Origin: Nectonema munidae
Lineage: Eukaryota > Nematomorpha > Nectonematoida > Nectonematidae
NCBI GenBank assembly: GCA_030549495.1
Contig: JAUIRK010000689.1
Span: forward strand, 50,414-114,413
DNA: 64,000 nucleotides
Reading direction: 5' to 3'
Part shown: positions 22,401-33,412 of the stretch, piece after piece
Position numbering within the stretch: position 1 is the stretch's first letter
Layout of the letters: every line of letters begins with the position of its first letter
The notes under the pieces: generated by a model
What the model was told of the DNA's origin: nothing
Seen by the model: the letters and a program-made list of their open reading frames with translations, nothing else
The model's database searches: none
Made by a program: the position numbers and the translations under genes

Positions 22401-25400
22401 TTATTCAGAATGATAAGAGGATTCTAAAAATGTATAAAACTTACTTTTTTGTTCAATAAATGTGAAGTCATTTATTGAGGCCGTTTTGAGGGCCTTAAAA
22501 TTCGAAAATCTAAAAAATAAAATTTTTAAAACATATTCTGATAGAGTTTGATATGCTGATTCCAAATATGTACTTTGTTTGAAATGAATGGAATAATTTT
22601 TTTTGCGGTCAAATTTGGAATTTTTGTCATTTTATCAAGATCAAAGGCTAAAAAAAGTGTTCAAAAAAATTAATTTAAAATCTTTATAAATTTTCGTAAT
22701 CAGTATAAAGTTTCTTTTAAAATGAGATATTAAAATCGAAAATTGGATAAGTTTAAAAATTTTCGAAAATTTTGTCGTCTTAAAATAAAAAAAAATAAAA
22801 AAAAATTAACCTTTTGAAAGTCTTCCTTTTTCTGTTCTAAGATGTAAAGTAGAAAAAATTCACTATCTTCTACCGAACCTGGCTGTATATTAATTAAAAT
22901 AAAAGTGATATACCGAGTGTGTGAGCCAAAGAGTTGCAGACGAGTTTGTTAGGCCAAGCAAGTTAGAGATAATTTCACGAAACAAAATCGGAATAGAGCT
23001 TCTGTGCTAGTAAAACGATGGAAGCAAGAGCAGTAAAGGGAGAAATGAAACCAGTTTCGATCACGTGGTATTCATGACCAAAGATTACTTTCACATTTTA
23101 AATAATCTCTTCAAAAAGAGAGATATTTTTTCAATGGAATACATCTTCTTTTTTATTGGAATGACTTACCAATGGTTCAAGGAGAATTTTGTGATGAGAA
23201 TTGTACAATTAGACAGATATTTAAAAAATTAGCATGGGCTTTTATATCCATCTTCGATTGAATGTTTTACACACGTTAAAGCAAGCTTTTTGTTTGGAGA
23301 TTTTTAAAATACCCCCACCAATTAAATATATTTTAAAAAACCTTTGAATTCAAACGAACTTCTAAACTGTCAAAGTGATAAAATTCTGACTCATGACATT
23401 CATGACAATTTCCTCACATTTGTGACTAATAATTTTTGAATCAAAAAATGAAATCATATGTTTAAACTTTTTTGAAGAAGTTTTTAAACTTTAGAATTTG
23501 ATTAACTTTGAAATGTTTGTTAGAAATAAGAGCAAAAAAATAAATACCAATAGAATTGTGAAACTTTATTACAGGAAATTTTTAATTTTTTTATTTAAAA
23601 CTTTTTTATGCCAATTCAAATGACATGATCTTTTCTTAGATCACATATTTAAAGTGTAAATTTTGAAACTCTTCCATATTTCTTATATAATATTTAATGA
23701 TATCAATAACTTAGAATCTATTAAAGAAATAAAGCTTGCAAGTATCAAGATAAACGGTGATTGTTCTTTCCAATGTGATTTGCACTTTTCTTTTCCACAA
23801 GAAGACATTTATCGGTGTACAGATGATGCACAAATGCTTCCAAGTGAAGCTGTCAACGCTTCAAACATTGAAACTCACCAAAAAATCAGTTCACCCAGTG
23901 TTAAGACAAAGGATAAAGAAAAATATATGATAAAATCCAAAGATTATAAAATCATCATTCCGATCAAGGTTAAAGGTTAGTTTTTTACTCTTTCATTAAT
24001 TTCATTCAATATTCAATATCTAGAATGTGCTGATATGTTTCCTTTACTTGAGATTCGATTAAGAGAGGGGGGATGTGATAGAAGATATCATAGAGATGAG
24101 AACATGAAAATATATTATAGAAAAGATAATGAAATAAAGGCAGCATGTCTGTCATATGGCTATTTTGGATGGTGAGAGTGATTTCAATAATAGCTATGAG
24201 GATTAAAAGAGGTTTTAACAATGATGGATTTAAAAGAAGATACAAAGGGTTTAAAAGAAAATTTTTAAACTATTTTGCATTTAAAAAAATAAAATTCGAT
24301 AAGTTAAAATTAGGGAATTTAAAAATTGACCCAAAAATTGTCAAATCATTAACTGATTAAAAATTGTTAATTAAAAAAATTAACCAAGAAAAATTTGACT
24401 TAAAATAAAAAAACAATGAAAATTTTGGATAAAAAATTTAATGGAAAAAAAACATTACGTTTTTATTTAAAAATGAATTTATAAAAAATTTGTTCCAATG
24501 TAAATTATAAAAATCTTTTGTTAAGATTACAAGAAGAGAATTTATAAAAAAGTTTATGAGAAAGAAGGTAAAATTTTCCATTTTTGTCGAAAGTTTTTTT
24601 TGGGATCATTTAGATTCTGCATAATTTCTGACTTTAGATATTTGGTTTTATTTTTAAACACAATCTTAAATAATTTCGCTTAAACAGTTTTGCAACTAGA
24701 ATTTTTTAGCTTAGAGTAAATCTTAAAATTATAAATCTTTTAATCCTCAGGTTTAAAAAACGAATAGTCTGCTATCTTTTTAATTCAATTTTTTAAATAT
24801 AATTCAAAGCCAATTAATGAATTTTATGGGACGCCTGAAAATTGTTCACTTTTTATAGAAAAAAATTGACTTTATTGACTCTGAAAAATTTTAGAATTTA
24901 AAAAAATAAAGGTATTTTGTATATAGATTCTTCAATCAATCTCAAAAATTTTAATTGAAAAAATTGACTTTATTGACCTTAACTGCGCTAGTTATAATGA
25001 AAAATATTTTGAATAATGCTGAAATGCAGATTGTGGTATCAGTGATTAGGAGATGCGGTCAACAAAAGAAAGACATCAGTTTACTCAATAGCAGAAAGAG
25101 TCTACCTCCTTGTAGATTTTGTGACGTCCGAGGATGTGTGAAGTTGCGTTGAAACATATTTTCTCAGACTCTTTCCTCACACTTCTTCTTCTTTTACCTC
25201 ATCTCCAACGCCATTTTTGAATTATTTTAGCACCAAAATAACTGTTTATGTAATAAAATCTAGGCATCATTCAATCTCAGAAAAATGAACACAATTTATC
25301 CTATCATGTCTCGTTTATTTACTTGCTCGACTTATCAAATAAGATCAGGGGGGTCATAGCGGGCAGTGCCGAGACAGTAGGAAAAGCGCATGCCTGGCTA

Positions 25401-25884
25401 CACCCCTGCATCTATTAATGACTTTATATAGAAACAAGGACTAAAACTATCGATATAATGTCTTCTGCAACTGAAATTAAAACATTACATTTCCATTATT
25501 TTGTGCACACTCCGTATCGTATATAGCGATTTTATTTACTTATTGAAAGAGTTACGAATTTTATGATGATGATGGTGATAATATCGAATGCTTGAACATT
25601 TAAATTTAGATTTACATACAAAGAAAAGAATATTCAAAAAACCATTGGTTGTACCTGCTGGATCAAAAGTGGAAATCTTGGTAAAGTTTCCCAAGAATGT
25701 GGGGAGCATACGCTGGCTGCACAACGGCCAGCATTTATGTGAGAATGGGAAAGTAAGGGTTAGCAGTGAAGACTTTCGTACATTCAAAGTTCTCCTTTTG
25801 CGTGCTTCTGCGCATGAAGAAGGAATATTCTGCTTAGAAACACAGAATAAAGAAATCTTCATTCCACTAGCAGTTTGCGATTAA
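16279..25884 (+). CDS. Muscle-type Ig/FN3 protein gene, 3' part (titin/twitchin/MyBP-like family)
   Basis: Proposed exons: 16279-16498 (Ig-like, candidate), 18930-19098, 19965-20085, 20146-22182, 23715-23975, 25610-25884. From 18930 onward every junction is in phase and the model ends with a stop. Domains in order: Ig-like segment with ALHWLLKGKEIE; an FN3 domain split over two exons (PVQRMELRV, then VLLEW, PILGYDVERR, LNKTLVK, joined to DTKFVDE and VYIYRVTPIN); about 680 residues of charged disordered protein; an 87-residue linker; and a terminal Ig domain. Ig followed by FN3 with this sequence style is known from sarcomeric proteins that bind myosin or span the A-band. A non-muscle cytoskeletal relative cannot be excluded. 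No signal peptide or membrane segment is seen in this part. The 5' part and promoter were not found. Introns vary from 60 to 2431 bases and contain LINE and SINE pieces. Confidence 0.7.
17500..18150 (-). mobile_element. LINE reverse transcriptase fragment (CR1/Jockey-like)
   Basis: The minus-strand frame 17874-17521 contains KKGSKACLNNYRPISLIPS, VFEKLI, GFRANHSTQ and IELSTAFHCISH. These are the standard blocks of non-LTR reverse transcriptases (PxxKxGxxxxxxNYRPISLLxxxSKxFEK; FDxIxH with the second catalytic-side Asp replaced). The minus frame 18142-17897 is the region before it (NSRENNNTDDTFGISFNLIK). Catalytic FADD and the C-terminal part are missing. It lies inside an intron of the FN3/Ig gene, in antisense. 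Confidence 0.8.
18441..18594 (+). mobile_element. tRNA-derived SINE, copy 1
   Basis: GTGAGTAGGTTGGTTAGG (A box) and GGGTTCGATCCC (perfect B box) lie about 35 bases apart as in a tRNA. The body continues with GATACAAGCGGCGCAATTG and ends GGTACCTTACCTTTA. A second copy in opposite orientation at 57905-58036 matches over the whole length, which defines a repeat family rather than a tRNA gene. No target duplication is evident. It sits in an intron of the FN3/Ig gene. Confidence 0.8.
18926..20085 (+). CDS. FN3 domain split by a GC-AG intron
   Basis: Exon 18930-19098 holds FN3 strands A to C' with the conserved W of VLLEWRE and the Y of PILGYDVERR. Exon 19965-20085 holds the rest with the conserved YIYRVTPIN. 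The first exon ends AAG followed by GCAAGA, a strong non-canonical GC donor; the acceptor is TTTTTAG at 19964. Using it gives LVK-DTKFVDE, a natural continuation, whereas no GT donor nearby keeps the domain intact. Two acceptors four bases apart (18925 and 18929) precede the domain; phase with the upstream candidate exon favours the second. Confidence 0.75.
20146..22182 (+). CDS. Long exon coding for ~680 residues of disordered, charged protein
   Basis: The frame is open for 2037 bases between an acceptor (TTTACATTTTAG at 20145) and a strong donor (CAG|GTAAGG at 22183). Both borders are phase one, so it could be skipped without shifting the frame. The product is dominated by K, E, N, S and D, contains a run of six or more N near residue 600 and many KxxE/SxxE clusters, and has almost no hydrophobic segments. 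I see no domain or clear repeat unit. In muscle giant proteins such regions act as elastic or spacer segments; that role here is inference. The open length in so A+T-rich a region is itself strong evidence for coding. Confidence 0.75.
22183..23714 (+). other. Intron of the FN3/Ig gene
   Basis: A+T-rich intron between the long exon and the linker exon. Nothing coding is seen. A small palindrome around 22455-22476 (AATAAATG...CATTTATT) and a somewhat less A+T-rich patch at 22915-23060 are unexplained. Confidence 0.5.
23715..23975 (+). CDS. Linker exon of the FN3/Ig gene
   Basis: After acceptor AATAACTTAG the frame codes ESIKEIKLASIKINGDCSFQ and onward for 87 residues to donor AAAG|GTTAG. It is phase one at both ends and joins in frame both to the long exon upstream (G plus AA gives Glu) and to the terminal Ig exon. 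The first 30 residues alternate hydrophobic and polar residues (LASIKI, CDLHFSF) like beta strands, so it may be part of a degenerate Ig or FN3 fold; the rest is charged. No domain is recognised with confidence. Confidence 0.6.
25346..25408. mobile_element. Tiny CAG...CTG element or transposon end
   Basis: The block starts CAGGGGGGTCATAGCGGGC and ends, read from the other strand, CAGGGGTGTAGCCAGGC. Inverted CAGGGG termini only 63 bases apart suggest a strongly deleted hAT-like element. The flanking 8-mers do not match. It lies in the last intron of the FN3/Ig gene. Confidence 0.35.
25610..25884 (+). CDS. Terminal Ig-domain exon of the FN3/Ig gene
   Basis: The exon begins in phase one after TTTAAATTTAG and codes 90 residues to the stop at 25882-25884. 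I-set features: KPLVVPAGSKVEILVKFP (A' and B strands), SIRWLHNGQHL (strand C with the core Trp), FRTFKVLLLRA (strand E) and HEEGIFCLET (strand F with its Cys). The partner Cys expected in strand B is replaced (EILVKF), so the canonical disulphide is missing. That is common in cytosolic muscle Ig domains and suits an intracellular protein. The gene ends here. Confidence 0.8.
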
Positions 25885-25938
25885 TTAATTTTTTTATTTT
25901 TTTTAAAATGATTTTTTTATTTAACTTACTTTATACCA

Positions 25939-25944
25939 AATAAA
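25939..25944 (+). promoter_or_regulatory. polyadenylation signal AATAAA of the FN3/Ig gene
   Basis: AATAAA stands 55 bases after the stop codon at 25882-25884, a normal distance for a short 3' UTR. Confidence 0.5.
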
Positions 25945-27342
25945 TTTGAAGTTTTATATTCGCTTTTTTTAAATTCATTTATATGCATTCATTTTCAGAC
26001 ACCAAGAGCCTTTTCAATTACGAAAAACAGATATCTATACATTTACAAAACCTATATCTAAATAAATACCAAATCTAGCAGTAAACTACCGTACAACAAA
26101 CTAACTATAAAGTTTCAATTAACTAGTGAGTTTGTTAGTTAACTAGACAATTAATTAAATATTTCTTTAGTTAATTTTAATTGCTGAATTATTTAGTTTG
26201 TTTTAAAACATATATCTTATTTGCGGGTGTAAGACGAAACGAAGATTTTATCTTATAGCTTTAATTAAAAACTATATTCTTCGCATAAGACGATGTCCCA
26301 TTTCATAATATTGATTTTTTTATTAACATTAAGGTAAAACAAAGTTGAGCAATAATTTCATCAATTAATTCGTTTGACACATTAATAACAAGGCAGTCAT
26401 CATATGGACCAAAACTTGACTCCATTCCCATAATCAGGAAGAATTTCAGTTTCTGAAAAACAAGTGGCGAATATATGGGTATTTTTTTGGGCGCAATTCA
26501 AAGAAAAGCTAGGAAATTTATTAAACTTTGAATGTTTAGAATAAACTACAAATGCTCCTTAAATATGAAGCAAAAAAGGAATAAAACTGAATGTAATCAC
26601 TGCTCTAAAGGTCGTAAGTGGCGTCTTGCAAGGCAGAGATAAGAAATACAAGGTTACAAGTAGTGCATATATAGTTAAAAATAAACAAGGCATGTACTAT
26701 ATTAGCAAGAGCAAAGTGAATGTTATATCTATTTGTTACAAGAATAACATTTAGATAGACGTCAAAGAAGTTATGTTGTAGTTAGAGATGATTGAGTCAA
26801 GTATGGTGCTTTTGAAACGTTTGATAGAAAAAGAATCAGTAGAGAAGATGTCTAAATTTTATCAAATTTTTATCTAGCGATTTATGTTTTGTGATTTTAC
26901 AACTGATTAGTAAATAAATGTCTTCTTCTCCTTAGAAACTTTCTATGAATGAATATTACTATTATTTTACAAAAATTGTTCAAAATTTCTATAATATTGA
27001 TAAATTTCCTATTCAGTTTGGGCTATTTTTTAAAAAAACGTCTAAGCCATTATACATACTTTGTCCAGCTTGCCTTTTTTTCGCAAACAACTATTTTCAA
27101 ACACAGCACAATTGGATGAAAAACTAAAAAAAAAAGTTCCCCCAATGCATGTGAACTTAATTTTTATTTTGTTCTTGTATTATGATTGTGCAACTCACAA
27201 TTAAACCTTAACATATTTGCATAATTTATAGGAAACAAACCGTGATAATAAAAATTGCGAATTTTATATTTATACATGTCCTGTAATTGAAGACAATTTA
27301 TCATATACAATTTACTGTCAGTGTGTTCATTATATTTCAAAT
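25945..27342. other. Spacer downstream of the FN3/Ig gene
   Basis: A+T-rich with no gene. A segment at about 26570-26760 reads openly on the plus strand for a while (text such as KVVSGVLQGRDKKYKVTSS) but has no recognisable domain and soon meets stops. Confidence 0.4.
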
Positions 27343-27684
27343 TTATGTACTTGTCAATAACTTCGTTTGGATAATCAATATTCTATCGAGATTCGTATGT
27401 CCACAGTTCACCAAAGAATAATTTATTACTTGTAAAACTAATGATTTATATTCTATAGTTTTGACTTTTACTGGAAGATAGTTCCAACTTTTAAATTTTG
27501 AAGGCAAGTAGGTCAATTTATTACACACAGAATCAACTTGGGTGTTCCAAAGAAGTTTATTATTATTATTATTTTTTTTAAAAAGAAAAAGAAATTTATT
27601 AAAATAAAAAACAAAGCATAATAAAGATTGAGTAGTTTGGCATTTCCATAGTTGGCAAGAAAACAAGCAAAAAAAATGTAGCAA
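27343..27684 (-). mobile_element. LINE reverse transcriptase C-terminal fragment
   Basis: The minus frame holds WNTQVDSVCNKL, LPVKVKTIEYKSLVLQV, INYSLVNCGHT and LDRILIIQTKLL. This is the thumb/C-terminal pattern of CR1/Jockey-type LINEs (W..HI..v..kl; Y.SLi...l.Y....wG.T....l..l..lQkk). The 5' and 3' ends are not preserved. Confidence 0.65.
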
Positions 27685-28339
27685 TCTTAGAAGTCATGTC
27701 TAAGGGATAAGAAAACTATCCATCGAGAAGGCAAAACTTCTTTGTTCAGAAAACATTCAGGACGAAACAAAGTGATTTTTCGGGGAACAATAAAATTTAT
27801 TAGTTGAAATAATAGTTAACAAAGGTTAATATTTATAACAATACTTGTTATGATAATTAATAAATAATATTAATAATACAATAATAAGTAAAATAGAAAA
27901 TAGAAAAAAAAAGAAATAAAAAATAATGTTAGTCATAAAAAAAGATTATTAAAAAAATATTGAATGGTAGCAGGAATATTTTACAATCAAATGTTAAAAG
28001 GAAAATCACTGATAACTATTATTATAAAGTTGGAAATAATGAAAAAAAAGAAAATTTAAAAATAACTGATGCACAATTTTTTGATAATTTTTTTAATATT
28101 TATGGAATTTCCGAGTTTCAAGTGATTGAGATGTTTATTCCCCAGATTTAACGTGCGTAAAAAAACATTACTAAAATTAGTTTTATGAACTCTAGGTAAA
28201 TGAATTTTACATTGCTGACGAGTGTAGTGAGTATGGATCAATTTATTCTCAGCAAATAAATGATTAAAACAACCCTTTTTTAAATAATTTTTAGAATAAA
28301 AAATATGTGACACAAATATTAATCTGTTACAATGTAAGA

Positions 28340-28800
28340 TGCTGACTATGTTAAATATTATTTTTTAGACTAATAAACCGATGAAACTTGTTTACAAGTT
28401 GTGAAAGCTTATTGAGGTATGTTTTATGGTTTGATCCCCAAAGAAGATTCACATACGTGATATGAGGAAAAGCAAAAGAATAATAAAGCATTCTTCTTGT
28501 ATTATAAGGCAAAAATTTAGAGAGTTTTCTAAAGCAACTTAATAGTCTTGCTATTTTCAAATGAATTTTTTTGATATGTTCAACAAAAGAAAAATTTTCA
28601 GATATAGTTATTCCGAGATATTTTACTTGAGAAACTCTCTTGAGACAAGTTTTCCCAAAAAAAAAATAACATCTAAAAAATTGATCTTGGTAAGAAATTC
28701 GAGATCATAGTTATATCAATCCTGACATTGGGAAGGAATAGGTTTAAATTTTGAGAAAATAGCATCGCTTTTGACTTGTTATAATCTAAGAATAACTGGT
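28340..28800 (-). mobile_element. LINE reverse transcriptase C-terminal fragment
   Basis: On the minus strand VSQVKYLGITISENFSF near 28640-28590 is followed by the frame 28560-28351 with LPYNTRRMLYYSFAFPHI, LLWGSNHKTYLNKL and the following Q..FHR. These are the blocks after the reverse transcriptase catalytic site in CR1/Jockey-type LINEs. Frame breaks are present. Confidence 0.7.
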
Positions 28801-28859
28801 TATTCATGAAGGTTCTGCTTAACATTGATCATTTGTTTTTCATGTCCTCACAATACAAA

Positions 28860-29660
28860 GGTTTTGTGAAGTTAAGACCGGATTTGCTTTAAATGCCACA
28901 ATATATTGTGGTAGGCAAAACGAAAAGAGAGAAAGAAATCTTGCCATAGAAGTTGTTATGAATTTATGCAAGCCATACTTCAATACTGGTAGAAATATCA
29001 CCACTGATAAATTTTACACCAGTCATAACCTAGCCTGCCAGTTGATTGGGAAAAACATGAAGCTACTTAGCACACTTCGTTGTAATACAAAAGAAGTTCC
29101 TAAAGTTTTCAGAAATGTTAAAGGACGCTCTCCAAATTCTTGAGAATATCAGTTCGACAACGAAAAAATATTTGGTTACTTTCGTTCGCGCCCAAGAAAA
29201 CACATTCTGTAGTCCTTTTGACAGCAGTTTTTATGCTTGAGATACATTTCCATCTTCTCTACAGGGACTATCCATCTTTATAATAATACTAAAGGAGGTA
29301 TTGATCAATTAGATGAGAACATCGAAGTTTTATAATATTATAGAGGTGGCTTTGTGATTGCAAAAAAATGGTTACACAAAGTTGCGTAAATTTTTCCTGA
29401 AAAACCTTTCAGTAAAGCTAGCTCTTGAAATGAAAAAAGGAATCCATAACAGTCGCTTGTTGAAGGATACAAAGTGCTGCATCGAACTATTTGGTGTGAA
29501 AAAAAGGAAAGCTAAAAGCAAGCAATTTAAACCAAACCAAAGAAATGTAACTATAACAGGAAATCTACTCGTAAGTGTTTTCAAAGTTGTGGAAAAACTG
29601 TTTGTAGAAATCATTCTTCAGTCGAAAAAATACTCACTGCTTGTTGTGTTGAAAATGTGA
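28860..29660 (+). pseudogene. piggyBac transposase, C-terminal half, broken
   Basis: The frame at 28958-29143 contains YFNTGRNITTDKFYTS, with the second catalytic Asp in TTDKF, then a LxxTLR-like STLRCNTKEVP. Near 29290 another frame has KGGIDQLDEN, the third catalytic Asp block. Near 29575-29650 the Cys-rich DNA-binding tail RKCFQSCGKTVCRNH is followed by CC. Several frame changes and stops lie between. The TTAA-flanked ends were not identified. Immediately upstream is the antisense LINE fragment. Confidence 0.8.
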
Positions 29661-29894
29661 AATAAAATTATTTCCATTTTTAATATTGTGTATTTTTTAA
29701 ATTACACAATTTCCAAAGTTTTTATGTCTACATGTGTGACCTTATAATTTATGAGGTTAAAAAATATGTATCTGATTAGGGATATAGCTAATTTTATAGG
29801 TAGGTATCTTCTCCAAAGTTAACAAATGACGCCAGCATATCAACCTATGTTGGAAAGTGCTTAGATATCTCGCACCTTCCTACCTACCTATAGA

Positions 29895-30310
29895 CAGTGT
29901 TGCCAGATCTAGCGATTTATACGTATTTTAAGGATTCTCGTAGGGAAAATTTTATACGGACAGATTTAGGACTGGTTTTTTGTTCACTCGGATTTTGAAA
30001 AATAAAAAAATTTAATTTTTTTTTAACTTCACGATTCAATTACTTAGTTTCAACATAATTAAAATGATTGATTTATCTTAGCCTGTAGCAAAGGGGAAGG
30101 ACCCAAACTGAAATCCACGAAATGATAACAATTTTGAAATCCTGGAGTTTTCTCGAATTGGTTGAGAGCTTTTTTTCTCCATTTTTATAAAAAAAAATAG
30201 GTGTTACCTCCCGCAGAAAACTTTTCCTTGCTAAGGGCCTGGGTCTACGGATTTCTACGAATTTTTTTCGATGATTTTCAGGATATTTGATTTTTTGCCT
30301 TGCAACACTG
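29895..30310. mobile_element. hAT-type MITE with 8-bp target duplication
   Basis: Inverted ends CAGTGTTGCCAG (left) and CAGTGTTGCAAG (right, other strand) are flanked by CCTATAGA (29887-29894) and CCTATATA (30311-30318), a 7 of 8 match. An 8-bp duplication and CAG ends are hAT hallmarks. The 416-base element has no coding capacity. A partial copy in inverted orientation stands at 30471-30595. Confidence 0.8.
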
Positions 30311-30470
30311 CCTATATAGGTAGGGTATCAAATTCTTAAATTAAGTTGTTTATTATAGCAATAACTTGAAATATAATAATAATAGAATTATTTTACAATA
30401 GTAAGTTTGTAAATTTAAATTAATTGTGTGGCCTGGCTAGATAATAGGAGACATAAAAATATATAACAAT

Positions 30471-30595
30471 CAGTGTAGCCAGGCAAAAAATCAAATATTC
30501 TGAAACTCATTGAAAAAAATCCGTAGACCCAGGCCCTTAGCAAGGAAATGTTTTCTGCCGGAGGTGACACCTACATCTTTTATTTTTTACAAATT
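30471..30595. mobile_element. Partial second copy of the hAT-type MITE
   Basis: Starts CAGTGTAGCCAGGCAAAAAA and matches the reverse complement of 30183-30310 over about 125 bases, including the word GACCCAGGCCCTTAGCAAGG. The other half of the element is missing. With the first copy it forms a potential hairpin with arms 160 bases apart. Confidence 0.8.
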
Positions 30596-31349
30596 GCGTC
30601 ATTAAAAATCAATCAAAAAATCAAACATCATTTTTTGATTTAGAAAAATTATTATAAAATATAAATTTTTAAAATAAGAACATTTTCAGATTTTCATCTG
30701 ATGTTTAGAATTTTTAATAACATGATCATATCAGTACTATTTGCTTTTGCTTTCCTTTTAGAAAACACAAAGGATATCTAAATGAACTCGATTTTTAAAT
30801 CTATATTGTTCTAAATAATTAGCTAATTTATTAAAAATATATAAAATTAATTTTATTTCTTAAATTTATTAATTTTTATAAACACAATATTTTACTCTAG
30901 TCATGGATACCTTTTGTTTGTAAAATCTTAAAATATTGACTCTAATATATTTACAGTTTTATGACTAGTTAAATTTTATTTTACATATATTGCAAATTTA
31001 GTTTCTTATAAGATAGTATTTGTTGGCTATATCATACCGTAGCATTAAATATAAAAATATCAGTTAATACATAATTTTTACGCTGTTTTGTTTCAAAATG
31101 ATCCTATACTTTATATAGAAAAAATTATATTCAAAAATAGAAAAGATCCTTCGTCAAATCGTACAGCCAATTACACTGTTCAACAAATTTTTGTTACAAG
31201 CTAAAATCATCATTTTCTAATAGTCCTAAACTGTTATTTTCTAAAAAGTAATCTCTATATTTAAAATGCCTCCTATTTTTTGTTATTTGCATTTTCGTAA
31301 ATATATGTACCTATTATCTGTATATAAAAAATCACAATACATGTACAAA

Positions 31350-33110
31350 TAAAGTATGGAAAAACAAATTTATTTTTTATATTTGTTTTTTTTCTGTGAA
31401 TATTTTCTTTTTCTTCTCTATACAATGTCCAACAATAGTCAGCCAGCATATTCCGGCACGATTTAGCTTTGTAGGGGTTTTTTAATTTTTGAAATATCTT
31501 TGTGAAACATTTCCCCATGTTCATCGCTTACATCTGATAGATTTTCAGAAAAAAACGACAAGTGGGAATCCAAAAAATGGACCTTTAGAGACATGCGACA
31601 ACCAAGCATTTCATAGCCTTTAATTAATTGAGAGACAATTAATTCGTAGTCTTCAGATTTATGGCGTCATAAAAAATATTTGCAAGCATTTTTGAGAATT
31701 TTCCAAGCATTAGCTTCCAACTCATCAAAGATCTCGTCAAAGTTTTCATATTCCATCAATTACCGTATTTGGGGTCCAACTAAAATGCCCTCTTTCAATT
31801 TTGCATCACTTATTTTTGAAAATTTGGCTTTCAAGTATAAAAAAAACTGGAGCCATCATGCTTGAGGGTTTTAAGAAATTGTTTAACCAACCCGAGTTTA
31901 ATGTGAAGAGACGGGAATATAATTTTTTCTTTATTTACTAAAGATTTTTTTACTATATTTCCAAAGCCTATTTCAGATGTCGATCTTTCTGGCCAAAGTT
32001 TTACTTTGTAATGTTTATTAGAATCTCGAGAATTCCATAGGCACAGAAAACACATAAATTTATTGTAACCTCTTTGCAAACCGTTTAAAATTGCCACTAC
32101 TTTTAAATCCGCATAGAGAATCCAATTGTGCTCTTTGTATTTTACTTTTTCTAATATAAATGTCAGTTTTTCATAGTTTTCTTTTAAAGAGGCTGAATAA
32201 ACGATTGGTATTGATAGCAAAGCATTTCCTATATGTAAGAGTACAGCTTTGGTACTATTAACTGAAGAATCAATAAAAAGTCTTCATTGTGAAGCTTCAT
32301 AAAATAAATTTAATTTTTCAAAAAGAGTATAAATATTGGTACCATGACACAAATTGTTTTCAAACAAAAAAAATTCTTCCAAAACTTTAGACTTTGAACG
32401 ATATTTTGTTATTCTAGTTTCTCTGGTTAAAAGATTCTTTTCTTTCAACCGAGAAAGTAAAATTTCACTCTGGTGTTTAGTCAAATTCAAATCTTTAACT
32501 AAATCATTTAATTCACTTTGATTACACCATTGGCTCATTAAAAGATGAGTTAGAAAAACGAAATGTTTCATCGCTTCTTTCACTATCAAACTCTGTCTCA
32601 GAGCTTTCTGAAGAAAATTTTGATGAAACTGAAGGTGCAATCGGTATAGGAATCTCTTCAGAATGAGTTACTGGACGTATAGCGGAATTTAAATTTGGAT
32701 AACTTACTTTATAGGCGCTTTTTGATGTTAGACTTACAAAGTATATGTAAATACGAATACAAAAAATATTTATAAGCGAAAAAATTACTTCGTAATTCAG
32801 TCATGCAAAAATAGCAGTCTGTGTAATGATCTGTAGGCTCTCTCCAAATCATTGGTATTCCAAATTGTAACTTTTGACTTTATTTTTAGACCATTTTGAC
32901 AAAGAATTTAAACAAGTAGTACAGCATATATGTGGAGCCCAAGTTTTATCTTGGTCTCCCAATTTAGTTCCAAAGTATAATTTATAAAGTTTTTTAACAT
33001 AAGGTGTAATTTTTCTTTTATTTTTTTTTAAATGTAACACAGCCACACATGTAGCAAAAACTGCCAGGGTTAGTTTTGCACAAATTTCTCGGCATTTTAA
33101 TATTGACTAA
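31350..33110 (-). pseudogene. Broken copy of a multicopy family of unknown function (WREP/DCYFC family)
   Basis: Reading the minus strand from 33.1 kb downward: HLKKNKRKITPYVKKLY and HICCTTCLNSLSKW (33046-32849), [20 protein letters not shown] (about 32858-32797), ELNDLVKDLNLTKHQSEIL (32640-32284), ILYADLKVVAILNGLQRGY and FLCLWNSRD and FPSLHIKLGLVKQF (32220-31831), CRMSLKVHFLDSHL and DEHGEMFHKDIS (about 31590-31490), MLADYCWTLYREEK (about 31445-31400). From memory, this order of blocks recurs in many invertebrate genomes in proteins annotated only as uncharacterised, usually in many copies. That suggests a mobile origin, but I know of no proven transposition mechanism. This copy is close to full length and interrupted by several breaks. 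Confidence 0.65.
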
Positions 33111-33352
33111 TTTTAAGCTGCAAAAATTAAAAAAACCAAATTACTAAAAATTTAAGTCATTTTTTAAAAGAAGATTTTTAATTTCAAATTTGTCATAAAA
33201 AATGCATGAATAAAAGTTAGTTTCATTTTTGTAGTTTAAAAAAAAATTGTTGGACACTGTTATTTTAGAAGGTTTTTTCTCATTTTTTTAGCTTATTTTA
33301 TACTCACATTAATGTTTAATGATGTTAAAGACCTCTTCCCTTAACCCTATTC

Positions 33353-33412
33353 GTTACGGGCTATTTTTATTTTCTCAGTAATGGCTGGAGGGCTATTTTA
33401 GCCCCCCCCCCC
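33353..33412 (+). mobile_element. piggyBac-like terminus (TTAACCCTATTCG)
   Basis: TTAACCCTATTCGTTACGGG is followed by a G/C-rich palindromic stretch and an 11-base C run. TTAA plus CCC is the typical outer end of piggyBac elements. No transposase or partner end is seen nearby, so it may be a MITE end. Confidence 0.35.

Noticed and set aside
24024-24171. Candidate exon in the FN3/Ig gene (open from a TCTAG acceptor to a GTGAGA donor)
   Set aside because: It would follow a 48-base intron and end in phase two, which does not fit the next exon (phase one), whereas skipping it keeps the frame. No domain is visible.
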